A DNA stretch of 64,000 nucleotides from Caenorhabditis elegans. Taxonomy: Eukaryota > Nematoda > Chromadorea > Rhabditida > Rhabditidae. Below are positions 25,001 through 35,048 of the stretch, piece by piece (the stretch's first letter is position 1; the number at the start of each line of letters is the position of its first letter). The notes below the pieces were generated by a model. The model saw only the letters and a program-made list of their open reading frames with translations, did no database searches and was not told the DNA's origin. Both the position numbers and the translations under genes were made by a program. Where the stretch lies: NCBI RefSeq assembly GCF_000002985.6, contig NC_003282.8, forward strand, positions 7,440,001 through 7,504,000. Reading direction: 5' to 3'.

Positions 25001-25441
25001 TTTTCTGAAAAAATCGAAAAACCGACACCCTTGACTGCAACTTTAAGTACTCGGCAATTCGTCGCAACTTATTCACCAACTTTGGCAACTTAAGCGCCAA
25101 CTTTACCCTTCCGCAACTTATCCGCCAACATTAGCAACTTTTCTACCAATATTATATTCTCGCAACTTTTAATCTGTCTTTAGCAACTTCTTCCCCAACT
25201 TTAGCAACGTTTTTACCAAATTTTAGCAACTTCTGCGCTTGGCATTTCTAAAGTTGCTTAAGTTGGTGGATAAGTTGCGGCTATTTGCCGAGTAAAAATA
25301 ACTTACTGCATCTACAGTGATGTTTGTAATAGTGGACCCTGACGGTGACTTGGAAAATAACACGGCAAATCTGTCCTTCACTAGCTCGACCATGTAGGCT
25401 TCCTTTATGCACAAATATACATCCACAGTATCTAAACTCAT
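22013..25441 (-). CDS. Diverged paralogue 3 of the surface-protein family, interrupted by a 2.2-kb repeat-filled intron
   Basis: Exon chain on minus: 25441 to about 25307 (MSLDTVDVYLCIKEAYMVEL to NITVDA), then about 23086-23036 (DTVFSIYAGTPDD), 22979-22881 (NEKARINAIYIQEEVFYIVS), 22841-22700 (SPLEKIFGNIGLVMTPQYPA), 22652-22494, then the C-terminal exons to TAA at 22013-22015. Phases agree across the joins I checked. GLVMTPQYPA and AVDRAVNVKL align with paralogue 2, so it is the same family. The C terminus is long, Pro/Thr/Cys-rich (CPPTTFPTTRAPNTACPPVS) and ends hydrophobic (FTILCAYYLL), suggesting a GPI anchor. Unlike its relatives the first exon has no signal peptide; an upstream exon may be missing from my model or the gene may be degenerating. 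The large intron holds a hAT-like foldback and another inverted repeat. Confidence 0.6.
23325..23405. repeat. GC-rich hairpin island inside an AT-rich intron
   Basis: The sequence GCCGGCG-CCTAT-CGCCGGC forms a 7-bp stem within a roughly 80-bp GC-rich block in otherwise AT-rich intronic DNA. It looks like a piece of a dispersed repeat, but I could not find its ends. Confidence 0.4.
24487..25033. mobile_element. hAT-like foldback MITE with 8-bp target duplication
   Basis: The element begins CAAGGGTGTC and ends GACACCCTTG (perfect 10-bp inverted repeats) and is flanked on both sides by ACTGCAAC (24479-24486 and 25034-25041). An 8-bp duplication is characteristic of the hAT superfamily. Each arm is filled with TTTTTCGA and TCGAAAAA repeats that are themselves self-complementary; the 24660-24890 centre is unique. 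At 547 bp with no open frame it is non-autonomous. Confidence 0.85.
25048..25294. repeat. Imperfect inverted repeat rich in GCAACTT
   Basis: It starts TACTCGGCAA and ends TTGCCGAGTA. The left arm CGCAACTTATTCACCAACTT pairs with AAGTTGGTGGATAAGTTGCG on the right. The middle is built from degenerate GCAACTTT repeats. Probably a second foldback element, lying 7 bp from the hAT-like one and just inside the intron donor of paralogue 3. Confidence 0.7.
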
Positions 25442-25574
25442 GATAGTATAATAAGCAATTAAAATTGTTTGAGATGAGATTTAATATTTTTTACATGTAT
25501 TTCGAGTAACTATGTGTATAGTCGTTTTGAACTTTTCAAAATGAATCTTAATTCAGACTTGTATTTTAAAATAA

Positions 25575-25956
25575 TCAGAAATCACCATTCTTCGCGAAGT
25601 AAACTTTTCCTTTTTGAGATATTGGTTTGTTGTCTTTTTCAAAAGCTATTCTGTATTCTTTTGATGCATCCAGGCTGGTTCCGTTTATGCTTTCTTTTGT
25701 AGGCCATTTTCTGAATATTCTAATAAATGGTTTTAGAAAGTGTTTCTTACAGTTGTTGTCGAGTTGATTTTGGGTCATAAACTCCATATTTCTCGAATTG
25801 TGCTGCATCGCTTCCCAGGGGAATTCCAAAGAATTGTTCAAATCCTGTACCCGTCTTTTTTCCTGTTTCATCTTTTGAATCCAGTGCATCACTTAAATCT
25901 AACAATTTAGGTGATACAATTGACACAATATCCAGGAAAAGAAGAAATATTAGCAT
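25575..25956 (-). CDS. Small secreted protein of unknown function
   Basis: Two exons: from ATG at 25956 to about 25752, then about 25711-25575. A TTTTTCAGG acceptor sits directly before the ATG, fitting a trans-spliced start or an upstream exon. The product of about 113 residues begins MLIFLLFLDIVSIVSP, a signal peptide, and continues KLLDLSDALDSKDETGKKTG and FEQFFGIPLGSDAAQFEKYG to a basic second exon ending YFAKNGDF. The intron of about 40 bp is short, but the join (RQQL to KWPTKESING) keeps frame. No cysteines, so no disulfide-rich peptide. Not recognised. It is 134 bp upstream of, and on the same strand as, paralogue 3, so the two could be co-transcribed. Confidence 0.6.
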
Positions 25957-26548
25957 CCTGAAAAAGCTAAAATATGACCGGTAACTAGTAACAAATGCCT
26001 TTGAAAAATGATACATCGAACACTTTTTATGCCTTTTAAGCATGAACTGAGCACAACGATGAGATCATCTTTCTTTGTCTTTTTTTTATTGCTTAAAAAA
26101 AGATTATTGTAGGGGAAATAAATGACTAACATCCTTGAAGTACTTATTTTATACATTTTCGTTTTATTGTTTCATTTTTATTACATTAAGAGAAAGAATA
26201 ACTAAATCTCAAACAATGAATAATGTGTATTTAACTATTCAAGAATAAACAATGAAAACCAGCATTATTTCCCTTTTTGATAAAATGTGCTTTCGGAAGA
26301 ACTAGAGAACAATACGTCAAAAATGATTTTGTAGCCAAAATCCATGAAGCTCAAGAAACATATTCATAAGTTTCAAAAATACGTTCAAAATATGCGTTTC
26401 TTTCTTTATTTGGAAACATTTTTAAAGAATGAAACGCAACTTTTGTCTCACTGCTCATTGTTCTATTCACGTTGTCAGAGAATTCAAATAGGAAGGTAGT
26501 CAAACATTGGAATCTCGCGGGTTGTAAAATTGACTGTTTCCATCCTAC

Positions 26549-26776
26549 CTATTTAACCTTACTGCATTTTGGGCTTGAATGTTTCCATTTGGTCAAAGTA
26601 GATTTCAACTTTGAGGCAATTGTGTCCTGAGCAAACTTCAAAAAGATGGTCATTTCTTTCTTGAATAATTTACTATCTAATTTACCTACCAGCATTTTTT
26701 TCCGAAAACGATTTATCATCAAAATAATCAAAAAGTTAAATAATACAGATAAAAAACTGGCAAGAATAGTTTTCAT
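26549..26776 (-). CDS. Possible 75-aa single-pass or secreted protein
   Basis: A single open frame starts MKTILASFLSVLFNFLIILM, a strong hydrophobic N-terminal segment, followed by RFRKKM and a lysine-rich tail with KFAQDTIASKLKSTLTKWKH. I see no acceptor that would add exons and no family match. The positive-after-hydrophobic pattern suggests a signal anchor. It may be real or chance. Confidence 0.35.
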   Translation of the reverse strand: MKTILASFLSVLFNFLIILMINRFRKKMLVGKLDSKLFKKEMTIFLKFAQDTIASKLKSTLTKWKHSSPKCSKVK

Positions 26777-26916
26777 ATGAATGACCTAACAACAGTGGAT
26801 ATGACGGATGAATTCTAACTTATTTTCAAATGATCGGATAAAATAAGGGTCACAAGAAGATCTTGGAAGCAAGATGGAATTGTATATACAAAAATTAAAC
26901 GGATAAAGTAGGAGAG

Positions 26917-28387
26917 TTAAGGACGGATTATAACAATATTAGTTTGCTCTCGAATGAGATATAAGCTTCTGGAGGCAATATTATCCAGTCGGGTTTGCAA
27001 TTCTCTGGGATTTTCAACTTTTCTGCCAATTAAATTCAACTGTTTGATGTGGGAGTTTTCAATGATCTGCTCGAATATTTGCATCAGTTCGCTGAAATTT
27101 AAGAAGCTTTATGTTTTGATACTTTGACAGTGAAACCTACGATTCATCATCTCCTTCAATCGGATTCACAATTCGAAGTTCCAATTTTTGACATGTCAGT
27201 AATGGAATATGAAATGACGCGGCACGAAGCTCTCCTTCCTGTCTTATCAAGAAAGTGGACATGTTGACTGTTTCAAGACTTTTGACGAATTGTGCGTGAT
27301 TGATTGTCAAGCTGAAAATATATTAAAAATAGAGAGTGAAGAGAGAAAACGAGTGTTTACTGATTATTGTGGTATCGTCTGACACGGACAAATTCGGTCC
27401 CGAGTAGATCAACACTTCCGTGCACCAAATGATTCAATGCATAGTTACGACGGTTGTTTCTGAAATAAAAATCATTGCGGATGGATTAGAGGTTCACTGA
27501 TAACAAGGATTATGTAATCAGAACAAGAGAGCAAAGCACAAGACCTAGGAGAAAGTCTGTCAAGGAAAAGAATTTGACACAATTTTTAGATCAAAAATAC
27601 AGAATTGTATTCTGAAACTAAAAATTAAATACAATTTTAATAAGTAGTATCGTCTATGAATGCCCAAAATGTTAAGATTTTTAAAATTGTTAATTGAAAG
27701 TTTTGGTACATTGCCAAATTTTTCAGAAATGTGGATTTTTTGAATAAGTTCGAGCTTTTTGCAGGTTCTTTTTGTTTTAAAACGAAAAGAGTGTTAAAAG
27801 GTTTCGTAATAGTATTTGGTCACTTCGCACCCAAGATTAGAAAAAACTAACAATTAGTGTCTATAGTTCAGAAGTGCCCATTTGCGTTAATAAATATAAC
27901 TTTTCGAAATAAAAATTCACTGTTTCAACTTACGCAAAATAACCAGTAAATGGCCCAGCGACAAGTTGCAATCTGAAGATATCATTCCAATCGAGCATTC
28001 TCAACATATGGTTCATTGGTACTTGTGGCAAATTCCGGAATATTTCCATAAATCGATCAGGAATTTCTGCATTCGATGGTCCGGCTCCACTATTGCTTGA
28101 AATAATCTCTTCTGGTGAAAGACTTCGTGGACGGAGCACAAAGCGAAGGAACCAGCCAATACGAGAGTTGAGGAGAGATTCTCGGAGACAAACCATGAAT
28201 CGACTCGGAACATTGGGATTTCTGAAGCTTTAATATAAAATTAGATATGATATAGTTTTGTGAAAACTAACTCTGCCATTTTCCAGTACAATGGTAATAG
28301 TACTTCGTCTGAACTCGATTGCAAAGTGGATAGCACTTCGAGTAGAAACTTTGAGTTGTTGACCTCGCAATTGATTTCCGGTAACAT
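26917..28387 (-). CDS. F-box-like protein
   Basis: Five or so exons: from 28387 (MLPEINCEVNNSKFLLEVLS), then 28222-27934 (FMVCLRESLLNSRIGWFLRF and the F-box-like VPMNHMLRMLDWNDIFRLQL), 27459-27362 (NNRRNYALNHLVHGSVDLLG), 27313-27142 and 27091-26917 (ELMQIFEQIIENSHIKQLNL to NIVIIRP). F-box proteins bind SKP1-related proteins and bring substrates to SCF ubiquitin ligases; the Ile/Leu-rich helix pattern here fits an F-box, but it sits mid-protein and is diverged. The start is uncertain: ATG 28462 is in frame upstream, but a TTTCTTGCAG acceptor lies 6 nt before ATG 28387, which I prefer. A separate upstream ATG at about 28521 opens only 18 codons. Confidence 0.65.
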
Positions 28388-31062
28388 TAGTATCTGCAAG
28401 AAATCATATTGAAGATGGGTTTTTATATGAAAGTTTCGCAAAGAAAGCTGAACTATTGACATTGTTAATAATCAAAAAACCAAGGGATTGGATACGGTGG
28501 CGCCGGAATTCTAGGCGCCATTTTGTACCCTGTGAAACGTGAAAAGAGATATTTGAAAAGGGTAAGAAGTTCCCACCTGTTCCTCCGACCGCGCCCTAAA
28601 ATAAAAATATGATACATGAAAGATAAAGAAAGGAGGTGAATATCTCATGGGAATTGGAAACAGACTATTTGATACAAGAACCGGAAATTTGTGTGTTTTG
28701 ACCGTTTGTCTATTAAACTTATTGGTCGGAACACGTTGAAACATTCTAAATGGTGCACCAGTACACAAATGAAGAAAACGATGCTCTTCAGAACATGAAA
28801 ACGAGTTATCATCTGTGGCTTGTTTGAGGGTTTGTTATCATTACATATCAAGATGATGGGCATAGGTCGCTTCCCTCTTTTTTTGCTATAAAATTGTCAC
28901 TGACCGATTAAAAAAAGTTAAATTGAAAAACTTCCTCTTTCTTGTAGTGACGAAAAGGGTATCCCAAGACAGAATGGATGTCTTAGAATTAGGAATGATA
29001 AGTTGGTCAACAAAAATAATATCCAATTAAGAAGAGGTTTAGTTACGAAAACTGAAACATTCTGAAACTCTCATGGTAGTCCTGTGTCTGTATGTTTTGA
29101 AAATTGAAATTCTTCGTATTTGCAAATGGAGGAAATTTTCTGAAGAACTTTGGTAACTATCTGCTACAAACCTGGTAAGTTACGCAGAGTTTCTGGCAAA
29201 GCGTTTAGCAATAAGTTGCCAAGGTGTAGCGTTTTTTTTTCAACATTTATTTACCGTTTTTCATTGATTAGTTTCGCACCTCTAGAGAATATTCCAAGAA
29301 TCATCCAATAGTATTACGCTGGCACTTTACCTACAGAAAGTTTTGACAATTTTATCATTTTACGTTAAAACTCAAAAGCTAATAATCTTTCAGCTTCTAT
29401 TAATCTTGCATCGCTACAAATCAACCTAAAAGACGCATGCAGGACAATCAGAGAACATAAGGTATCTGATTAAGATTTTTTTCCGAAAAGGGGAAACCGA
29501 AAACTGGTAGAAAGTTGCTTTCAAATGACGAGTTGCTAATTGGAAGACCGTGTGTGACGTCATACCCAAGCGGAACAGCTTCTAATTGCAACGATGGAAC
29601 AATTTGAAAAGATACCGATAATTGAAATTAACACTAGACCAAACAGAGCCATAAGATTACGCTTTCTGCTAAATTTGGGAAACATGGCATCCCACTATAC
29701 CCTCACCTGTAACTCATTGCGTCCGGATACTGTCCAAGATTTGGATGAATAAATGAGATTTGAGAAGAAGAATGAAATCCTCGAACTATCGTTTCCAGAA
29801 GAAACGAGTCTATGTAAATGAGATAAACACATCAAACTACGCACAACATAAGAAGGGATTTTGAGATCTCATTAGTAGATCAAAAGTTTATGAAAGCTGT
29901 TTGGTGATCTAGAAAACTTATTTTCACTTTATATAGGAAAATTGGGCAGATGGACATTGTCTTGTTTTGCTAAAAACTGATCACTCTTGCTAAGCATAAA
30001 AATGATTTTATATTAAATCTGACATATCGTTTATGATAACAATGCGACCTCGAATATTATTCGCAAAACTTGTAATTATTTTTCTCTAATTTCTCTAATC
30101 ACTAATTGAAAACTCGAAAATATTCCTCATCCAAAGATTAAAGAATTCAGAACTACGTCACACGATCTGCACTCACATGCGCGTTACCGATCTATCTGTC
30201 CAAATCATTTCTTATCATTCTCTTCGTGATCATCGTATTTTACTTCCTCGTTCTGATGTCAATCCGTTCAAGTAACTAGAAATGACATATTATGGTTTGC
30301 CACTTGAGTGTCAACAAACATTCCTCCACTATATTTAATGATCATCTATGGATCTTTAAATATTACCTCTTTAAATCTCTATCTAGAGGCGTGTTCATTG
30401 ACTTTATTTTCAATTGCAAATTAGCAAATGTATGAAATTTTGTTTCTGATATCGTGGCGAGACCCACTCAGAAAAATAGTGTGTGCCTTTAAAGAGTCGA
30501 TCGAAAATTTCACGCATTTCCTATATAAACAATGAAATTCTTTCATATTATAAAACTTTCTTTATTTTTATCGTTTTCTATGTTTGCGAAAAGGTTGCAA
30601 GGTTCGAAACTAGGTCAATATTTTAGTTTTTCTTCAATATAGAACTTGATAATTTATCAGAAAACATTTTGCACCTACCTTTTAGAAAGCGCATAATTAA
30701 TTTTATTGATATAATTGCCTTTGTAATATCATATGAAATATTCTATGTACCATATGTGAATAAGTTGCTAAATTTTACCTCAAACTGTTCACATGTGAGT
30801 AGTGTATACTGTAGTACTTATAATTACACCGTGACAAGAAAAAGCAACAACTATTAAATATATGCAATAATATTTCATTTTCTCACCATACTATTAATCG
30901 TGTTTTAATTAAGGATACAATAAACATTTGAATTGCTGGATAAGGGAAAATTATTAGATTAACATGAATGAATGTTATGTGTAATTACGTTATGTACCTA
31001 GTTTGATAATTTGACAGAATCATGGTAAAGATCGAATTATTCACAGATTAGTTGTGTAGCAT
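28388..31062. other. 2.7-kb AT-rich region with no recognised gene
   Basis: Holds the upstream region of the F-box-like gene and, at its right end, the 3' UTR of plk-3. Open frames are short and compositionally random. No RNA gene, transposon end or tandem array was recognised. Confidence 0.4.
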
Positions 31063-33209
31063 TTATGCGAGATATCTGGAGGAAGCAAGTGGAGCACCGT
31101 GAGCTGTGTTCGAAGTCGTAGGACGGCATGGAGAGTCCACATAGACGACATGCTCCTGGTTGTTTGTAGGACGAAGCAATTTAATTTTGGCTTGGGCATA
31201 TTCGATACGACTGAGATACTTCTTTGGGCAGCTGTTTGTCAATATGTTTGCGAACGTGAAAGTTGAAACACGTTTGTTTTCCTCAATGAATGTGACAGAC
31301 TTCAACAGCGGACACAGCACCATCTTGACATGATCCTAAAAATTGAATGATTCAGAAACTATAAAGGATACACTTCAACTCACAAGAAAGTTAATCTGAA
31401 CTGTCCCGTTTGAAAGATGGAATATAACGGCCGACTTTGTTTCAAACCAATTTTGTATTGTTGGAAGTCGAGCAAAGTTGCGTAATGGTGGCACTTTATT
31501 GACACATTGATCCTCAGCTTCCAAATGGGTGTCAGCTTCCAAATGGGTGTTCATGTAAGATTGTACATTTGAAAATATATTAATCTTCGTCTGCAAGTTC
31601 ATCGGTACTTGATCGTTCATGGTGTAAAATTGTTCGGTATTATTCTCGTCAACGAAAGTTAGTTGATTTCCGGCTGAATTCACTTTCATTTGTGTGTTAT
31701 CATTGAAGAGCATGCCAGACTGAAATAAGAAATCTTCAAACGAATAAAATTTCTTTAAACATACCGAATTTTCGCACAGGCGATACCCAATTCCGTGATT
31801 GGGAAAGTGGACCCATTGGGAAACCCAAAAAATCGGTGTAGCCTCCGGCGAATGATTTAAACCGAATCGAGTAGAACTCTTATTTTTCTGAAAAAACTCA
31901 CGTTATTCAAAAATCGGGTCTTAATGAAAAAAGGCCAACTTACACTCGCAACAACGTTTTGCAAAATATGACTAATTTGTGCTTGTAACTGAGACAATTC
32001 ATCACCAAATGAACTTGCTTGTTCTGTTTTCACAAAACGACGAATCTCGGATGTTTCCTCATTTGCTACTTCTTGATATATCGGAGAAATAGGCTCTTCC
32101 ACATGTGGCAGAACTGGATTAATCGGCGCAAAATACTTAACATCTTGTTCTTTGTGTAGTTGTTGATGAACGGGAGGATATGTTGGCTCAATCGTAGTCT
32201 TGAAAAACTGATCAAGAAGTACTGCTTCAGCGGTAGGGCGACGATCGGGAACGGGATCGAGAAGAGAACGGATAAGCCGATTTGCAGTAGGACTTGCATT
32301 TTCCGGAACAACGTAATCGTTGTTCTTGATACGAACATAGGTTTCCTGATTAAAGATATACCAATATATAAAACCGCCACAAAAAAGAAAAACTTTGACT
32401 TACCTGCACTCTTCTGGATTCGAAGGGTGGAGACCCGAAGAGAAGAACGTAGAGTATACATCCTATCGCCCAAATATCCACCTCAAATGCGTGACCAGTT
32501 TCGTTTAGGACTTCGGCTGAATAGTAAATTTTGAATTGTCATAATAAATCCTGTAACTTACGAGCAATGTAGTTGGGAGTTCCACCTCGTGTCATCTTTT
32601 TTTCATTCTTTTCGCAAAAAGTGGCTAATCCAAAATCACCTATTTTCACTTGTAAATGTTCATTGAGAAATAAATTTCCCAGTTTCAAATCACGATGGAT
32701 AATTTGCAGATTGTGCAGATGTTTTACCCCTTCGGCAACTTGGATTGTGTAAAAGCGAGCTTCGTGTTCAGTTAGAGGACCTCGTTGTTTGTTCAGTTCC
32801 ATCAAAGAATTTTTGGAGCACAATTCCAGAGTGAAATAGACATTCTGCGAATCCTGAAAATTATGACATACTTAGAATCTTTGAAGTTAAATTATCATAC
32901 CTCAAAGAAATGATGGAACTGGACGATGTTCCGATGGGAGAGCTGTCGATGAATTTCAACTTCTCGAGTCAATTTTTCTCTCGCGGTTGACTTGAGCAGA
33001 ATGACTTTAGGAACGACTTTGACAGCCAGCCTATCATTACAGTCCAGCTTTCGAAACTCGAAACAATGCGCAAACCCTCCTTCTCCTAGAAATGCTCCTT
33101 TTTCGTATGGAACTTGCATGTCGTCGTAGATAATTGGCGGTACATTAGGAACATGCTTTTTATTTTTATCTTGTGCCGAGTTTCCGCGAGTACGGAGCAC
33201 ATGCTGCAT
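31063..33209 (-). CDS. plk-3: Polo-like kinase PLK-3
   Basis: About 630 residues from ATG 33209, directly after a TTTCTAG acceptor. The kinase domain shows the glycine loop [10 protein letters not shown], catalytic Lys in [21 protein letters not shown] and GTPNYIAPE; the APE is completed only after splicing (I-A-P joins across the intron at about 32561). Two polo boxes follow: [20 protein letters not shown] with [12 protein letters not shown], and [12 protein letters not shown] with [11 protein letters not shown]. The Trp of box 1 and the His-x-Lys pair of box 2 that hold phosphopeptide in PLK1 are all kept, so phosphodependent targeting is likely. Polo kinases drive mitotic entry, centrosome and chromosome steps; PLK-3 is one of three in C. 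elegans. The linker contains a short tandem duplication (TDTHLEA-type, twice HLEA). It is divergent with the RING-CH gene across 372 bp. Confidence 0.93.
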
Positions 33210-33581
33210 CTAGAAACGATGAATAAATTTGATTTTTTTTTTGAAATAAACAAGTGGGAAAGGAAACACGTGAATACAATAATCCTTAAGTCCATTGAAG
33301 TGCAATTCAACTAAACACGTTGTAGAAATTTTTTTTAATAAGAAAAACAAAAGGAAACAAATTTAGCCAACTAAAAATCTTGAATAAACATAAATTTTAG
33401 GTTTTAAAAATGAAATTCAATGCGCGCGCGCCGTACTGGTAGATTACAAAAATGTATTTTCCGTGCGAGACCACTCCGTAAATCCACACAGGTTTCTCTC
33501 CCGTTTTCATCAATTTGTGTTTCTTATTTTGTACTCTCGTTCCCAATTATAAATAACAATTATTACTAATTTTCTATCAAA
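33210..33581. other. Divergent promoter region of plk-3 and the RING-CH gene
   Basis: 372 bp between two starts on opposite strands, with a GCGCGCGCGCC run near 33422 and a long CT-rich piece before 33582. Contains any upstream plk-3 exon or trans-splice site. No further gene. Confidence 0.45.
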
Positions 33582-34826
33582 ATGAATGCGGAAGATTACT
33601 TCCCAGAAGGATTGTCAGTTATACATCCCGATGACACTCACGGAGATGTCCGATCTGCTAGTGAAGTTGGATGCGGTTCGAAATTGAGTAATGAAATGTT
33701 CTTGTTCAGGATGCGACGAAGTTCCCAGTTGCTATTCATTGTCACATTTGCTACGAAAGCATAAATAACGAAATCAACAACGCAGATTACATCAAGCCGT
33801 GTAAATGTCAGCTGTGAGTCGTAATTTAAGAAAAAACTTCAATTCAATGCAATAAATAATAATTTTCAGAATGTTTGTTCATGCAAATTGTGCTCTTCGA
33901 AAAAAGTCGAAATTTAATAGCGCGAAGTGCAGCAGCTGTGGTGGCGATAGTACCATTCCTCGCTTGGCAACATCAACGCAGCTACGAAAAGTTGGCAGTG
34001 GTAGTGGATGTTGCTCCACTTCACCAGGTACCTGCACAAACTGCAATGACTCAAACTATTTGGAAGATGGAGATGTTCTAGGTTATAAGCTCAAACCATG
34101 TTTTTGCAGGCAAGTTTTCAAATCCGTCATTATTGTTTTTTTGTTGTTTTGCAGAAAGTTATTTCACTTTGGATGTCTACGTTCTCTTATCGAAGAGCAA
34201 GCATCATGTTCTGAATGCAGTGTCATCTTCAGTGCATTCAAACCTGCAAACTTCACACAGTTTTTCAAGGCGAACTGGATTTTCTATTTTCTCTACGCCT
34301 TGTTCCTCGGTGTCTGCTCCACTTCGTTCTTGTTTGCTCTAAGCAACTCCCTGATTTTCACAAAGGGAAGTGGTACAGATGACGATATCAATAAAGAGAT
34401 AGGTGTGGTATTAAAAAATAGACTTATTATTGTATGCTTTATTTTTCAGCACTAAGTCTCCTCTCCGTGTTCTTTTTCGTAATCATCGTCTCAACAATGT
34501 TCTGCGTGATCAAGTACACCATCTCAATTGCAATTCCAAAATTCAAAATCACACGAGGAAAAGTAATTTTGAAGGCGTTCAAGAATGGAGCTCACCCGAA
34601 AACGTCTAAACAAGAGCTGGAGCCTCTACAATCGTCGGAATTCGAGAATATCCCTCTGAATGATCTCAGAAAATCTTCTGCAGGAGATACGGTTGGATTA
34701 GTAGAAGAAGCACGTTGCGAAGTAGATGATATCACTTTGGGACAGCACATGTTTGGAGTTTACGCAACACACCACTCCTCATCAACACCAATCGAAAAAC
34801 CCCCACTGGGATTCGTTTTCAACTAA
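33582..34826 (+). CDS. RING-CH (MARCH-type) membrane E3 ubiquitin ligase
   Basis: Exon 1 begins MNAEDYFPEGLSVIHPDD. The RING-CH begins in exon 2 (33710: IHCHICYESINNEI, then KPCKCQL), continues MFVHANCALRKKS and a CSSCGG pair, and a second C/H set follows: KPCFCRKLFHFGCLRSLIEE then CSECSVIF. Two membrane spans come after it, FYFLYALFLGVCSTSFLFAL and LLSVFFFVIIVSTMFCVIKY, and a soluble tail ends PPLGFVFN. RING-CH plus two spans is the MARCH plan: an endomembrane ligase that ubiquitinates other membrane proteins. Here the cysteine pattern looks like two stacked RING-type modules, larger than usual. Two splice sites are odd: the first intron donor must be a poor site (GAA-gttgga or GAT-gtccga) to hold frame, and 34109-34153 is a 45-nt GC-AG intron. 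The next gene starts 222 bp on. Confidence 0.75.
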
Positions 34827-35048
34827 GCGAAGAATTAATATTAATACAAATTTGTCAAATAGGAATCAACTCGTTTTGTGAAGGAATCGAAACTTTTATT
34901 AACTAATCTCGTTGCCTGTTGTATGGAATTATTTCTCAGTAAAGTGGTATTTTAAAATTGATATTTGTAATTTGTTTGGCATTATTCTTCCACCTAAATA
35001 TTTCAACTAATCATAATACGGAAATTTAATTGAAATTTAGATTTAAAT

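Noticed and set aside
24307-25100. Several frames rich in Phe, Lys and Ser
   Set aside because: Products of TTTTTCGA repeats in the hAT-like foldback.
30669-30857. 62-codon plus-strand frame with hydrophobic start
   Set aside because: Isolated in AT-rich DNA; no acceptor, no downstream exon and no match.
32539-32600. Apparent loss of the APE motif in PLK-3 (reads IARE-like into the intron)
   Set aside because: Correct splicing at GTAAGT joins C to CC and restores P-E; the kinase motif is intact.
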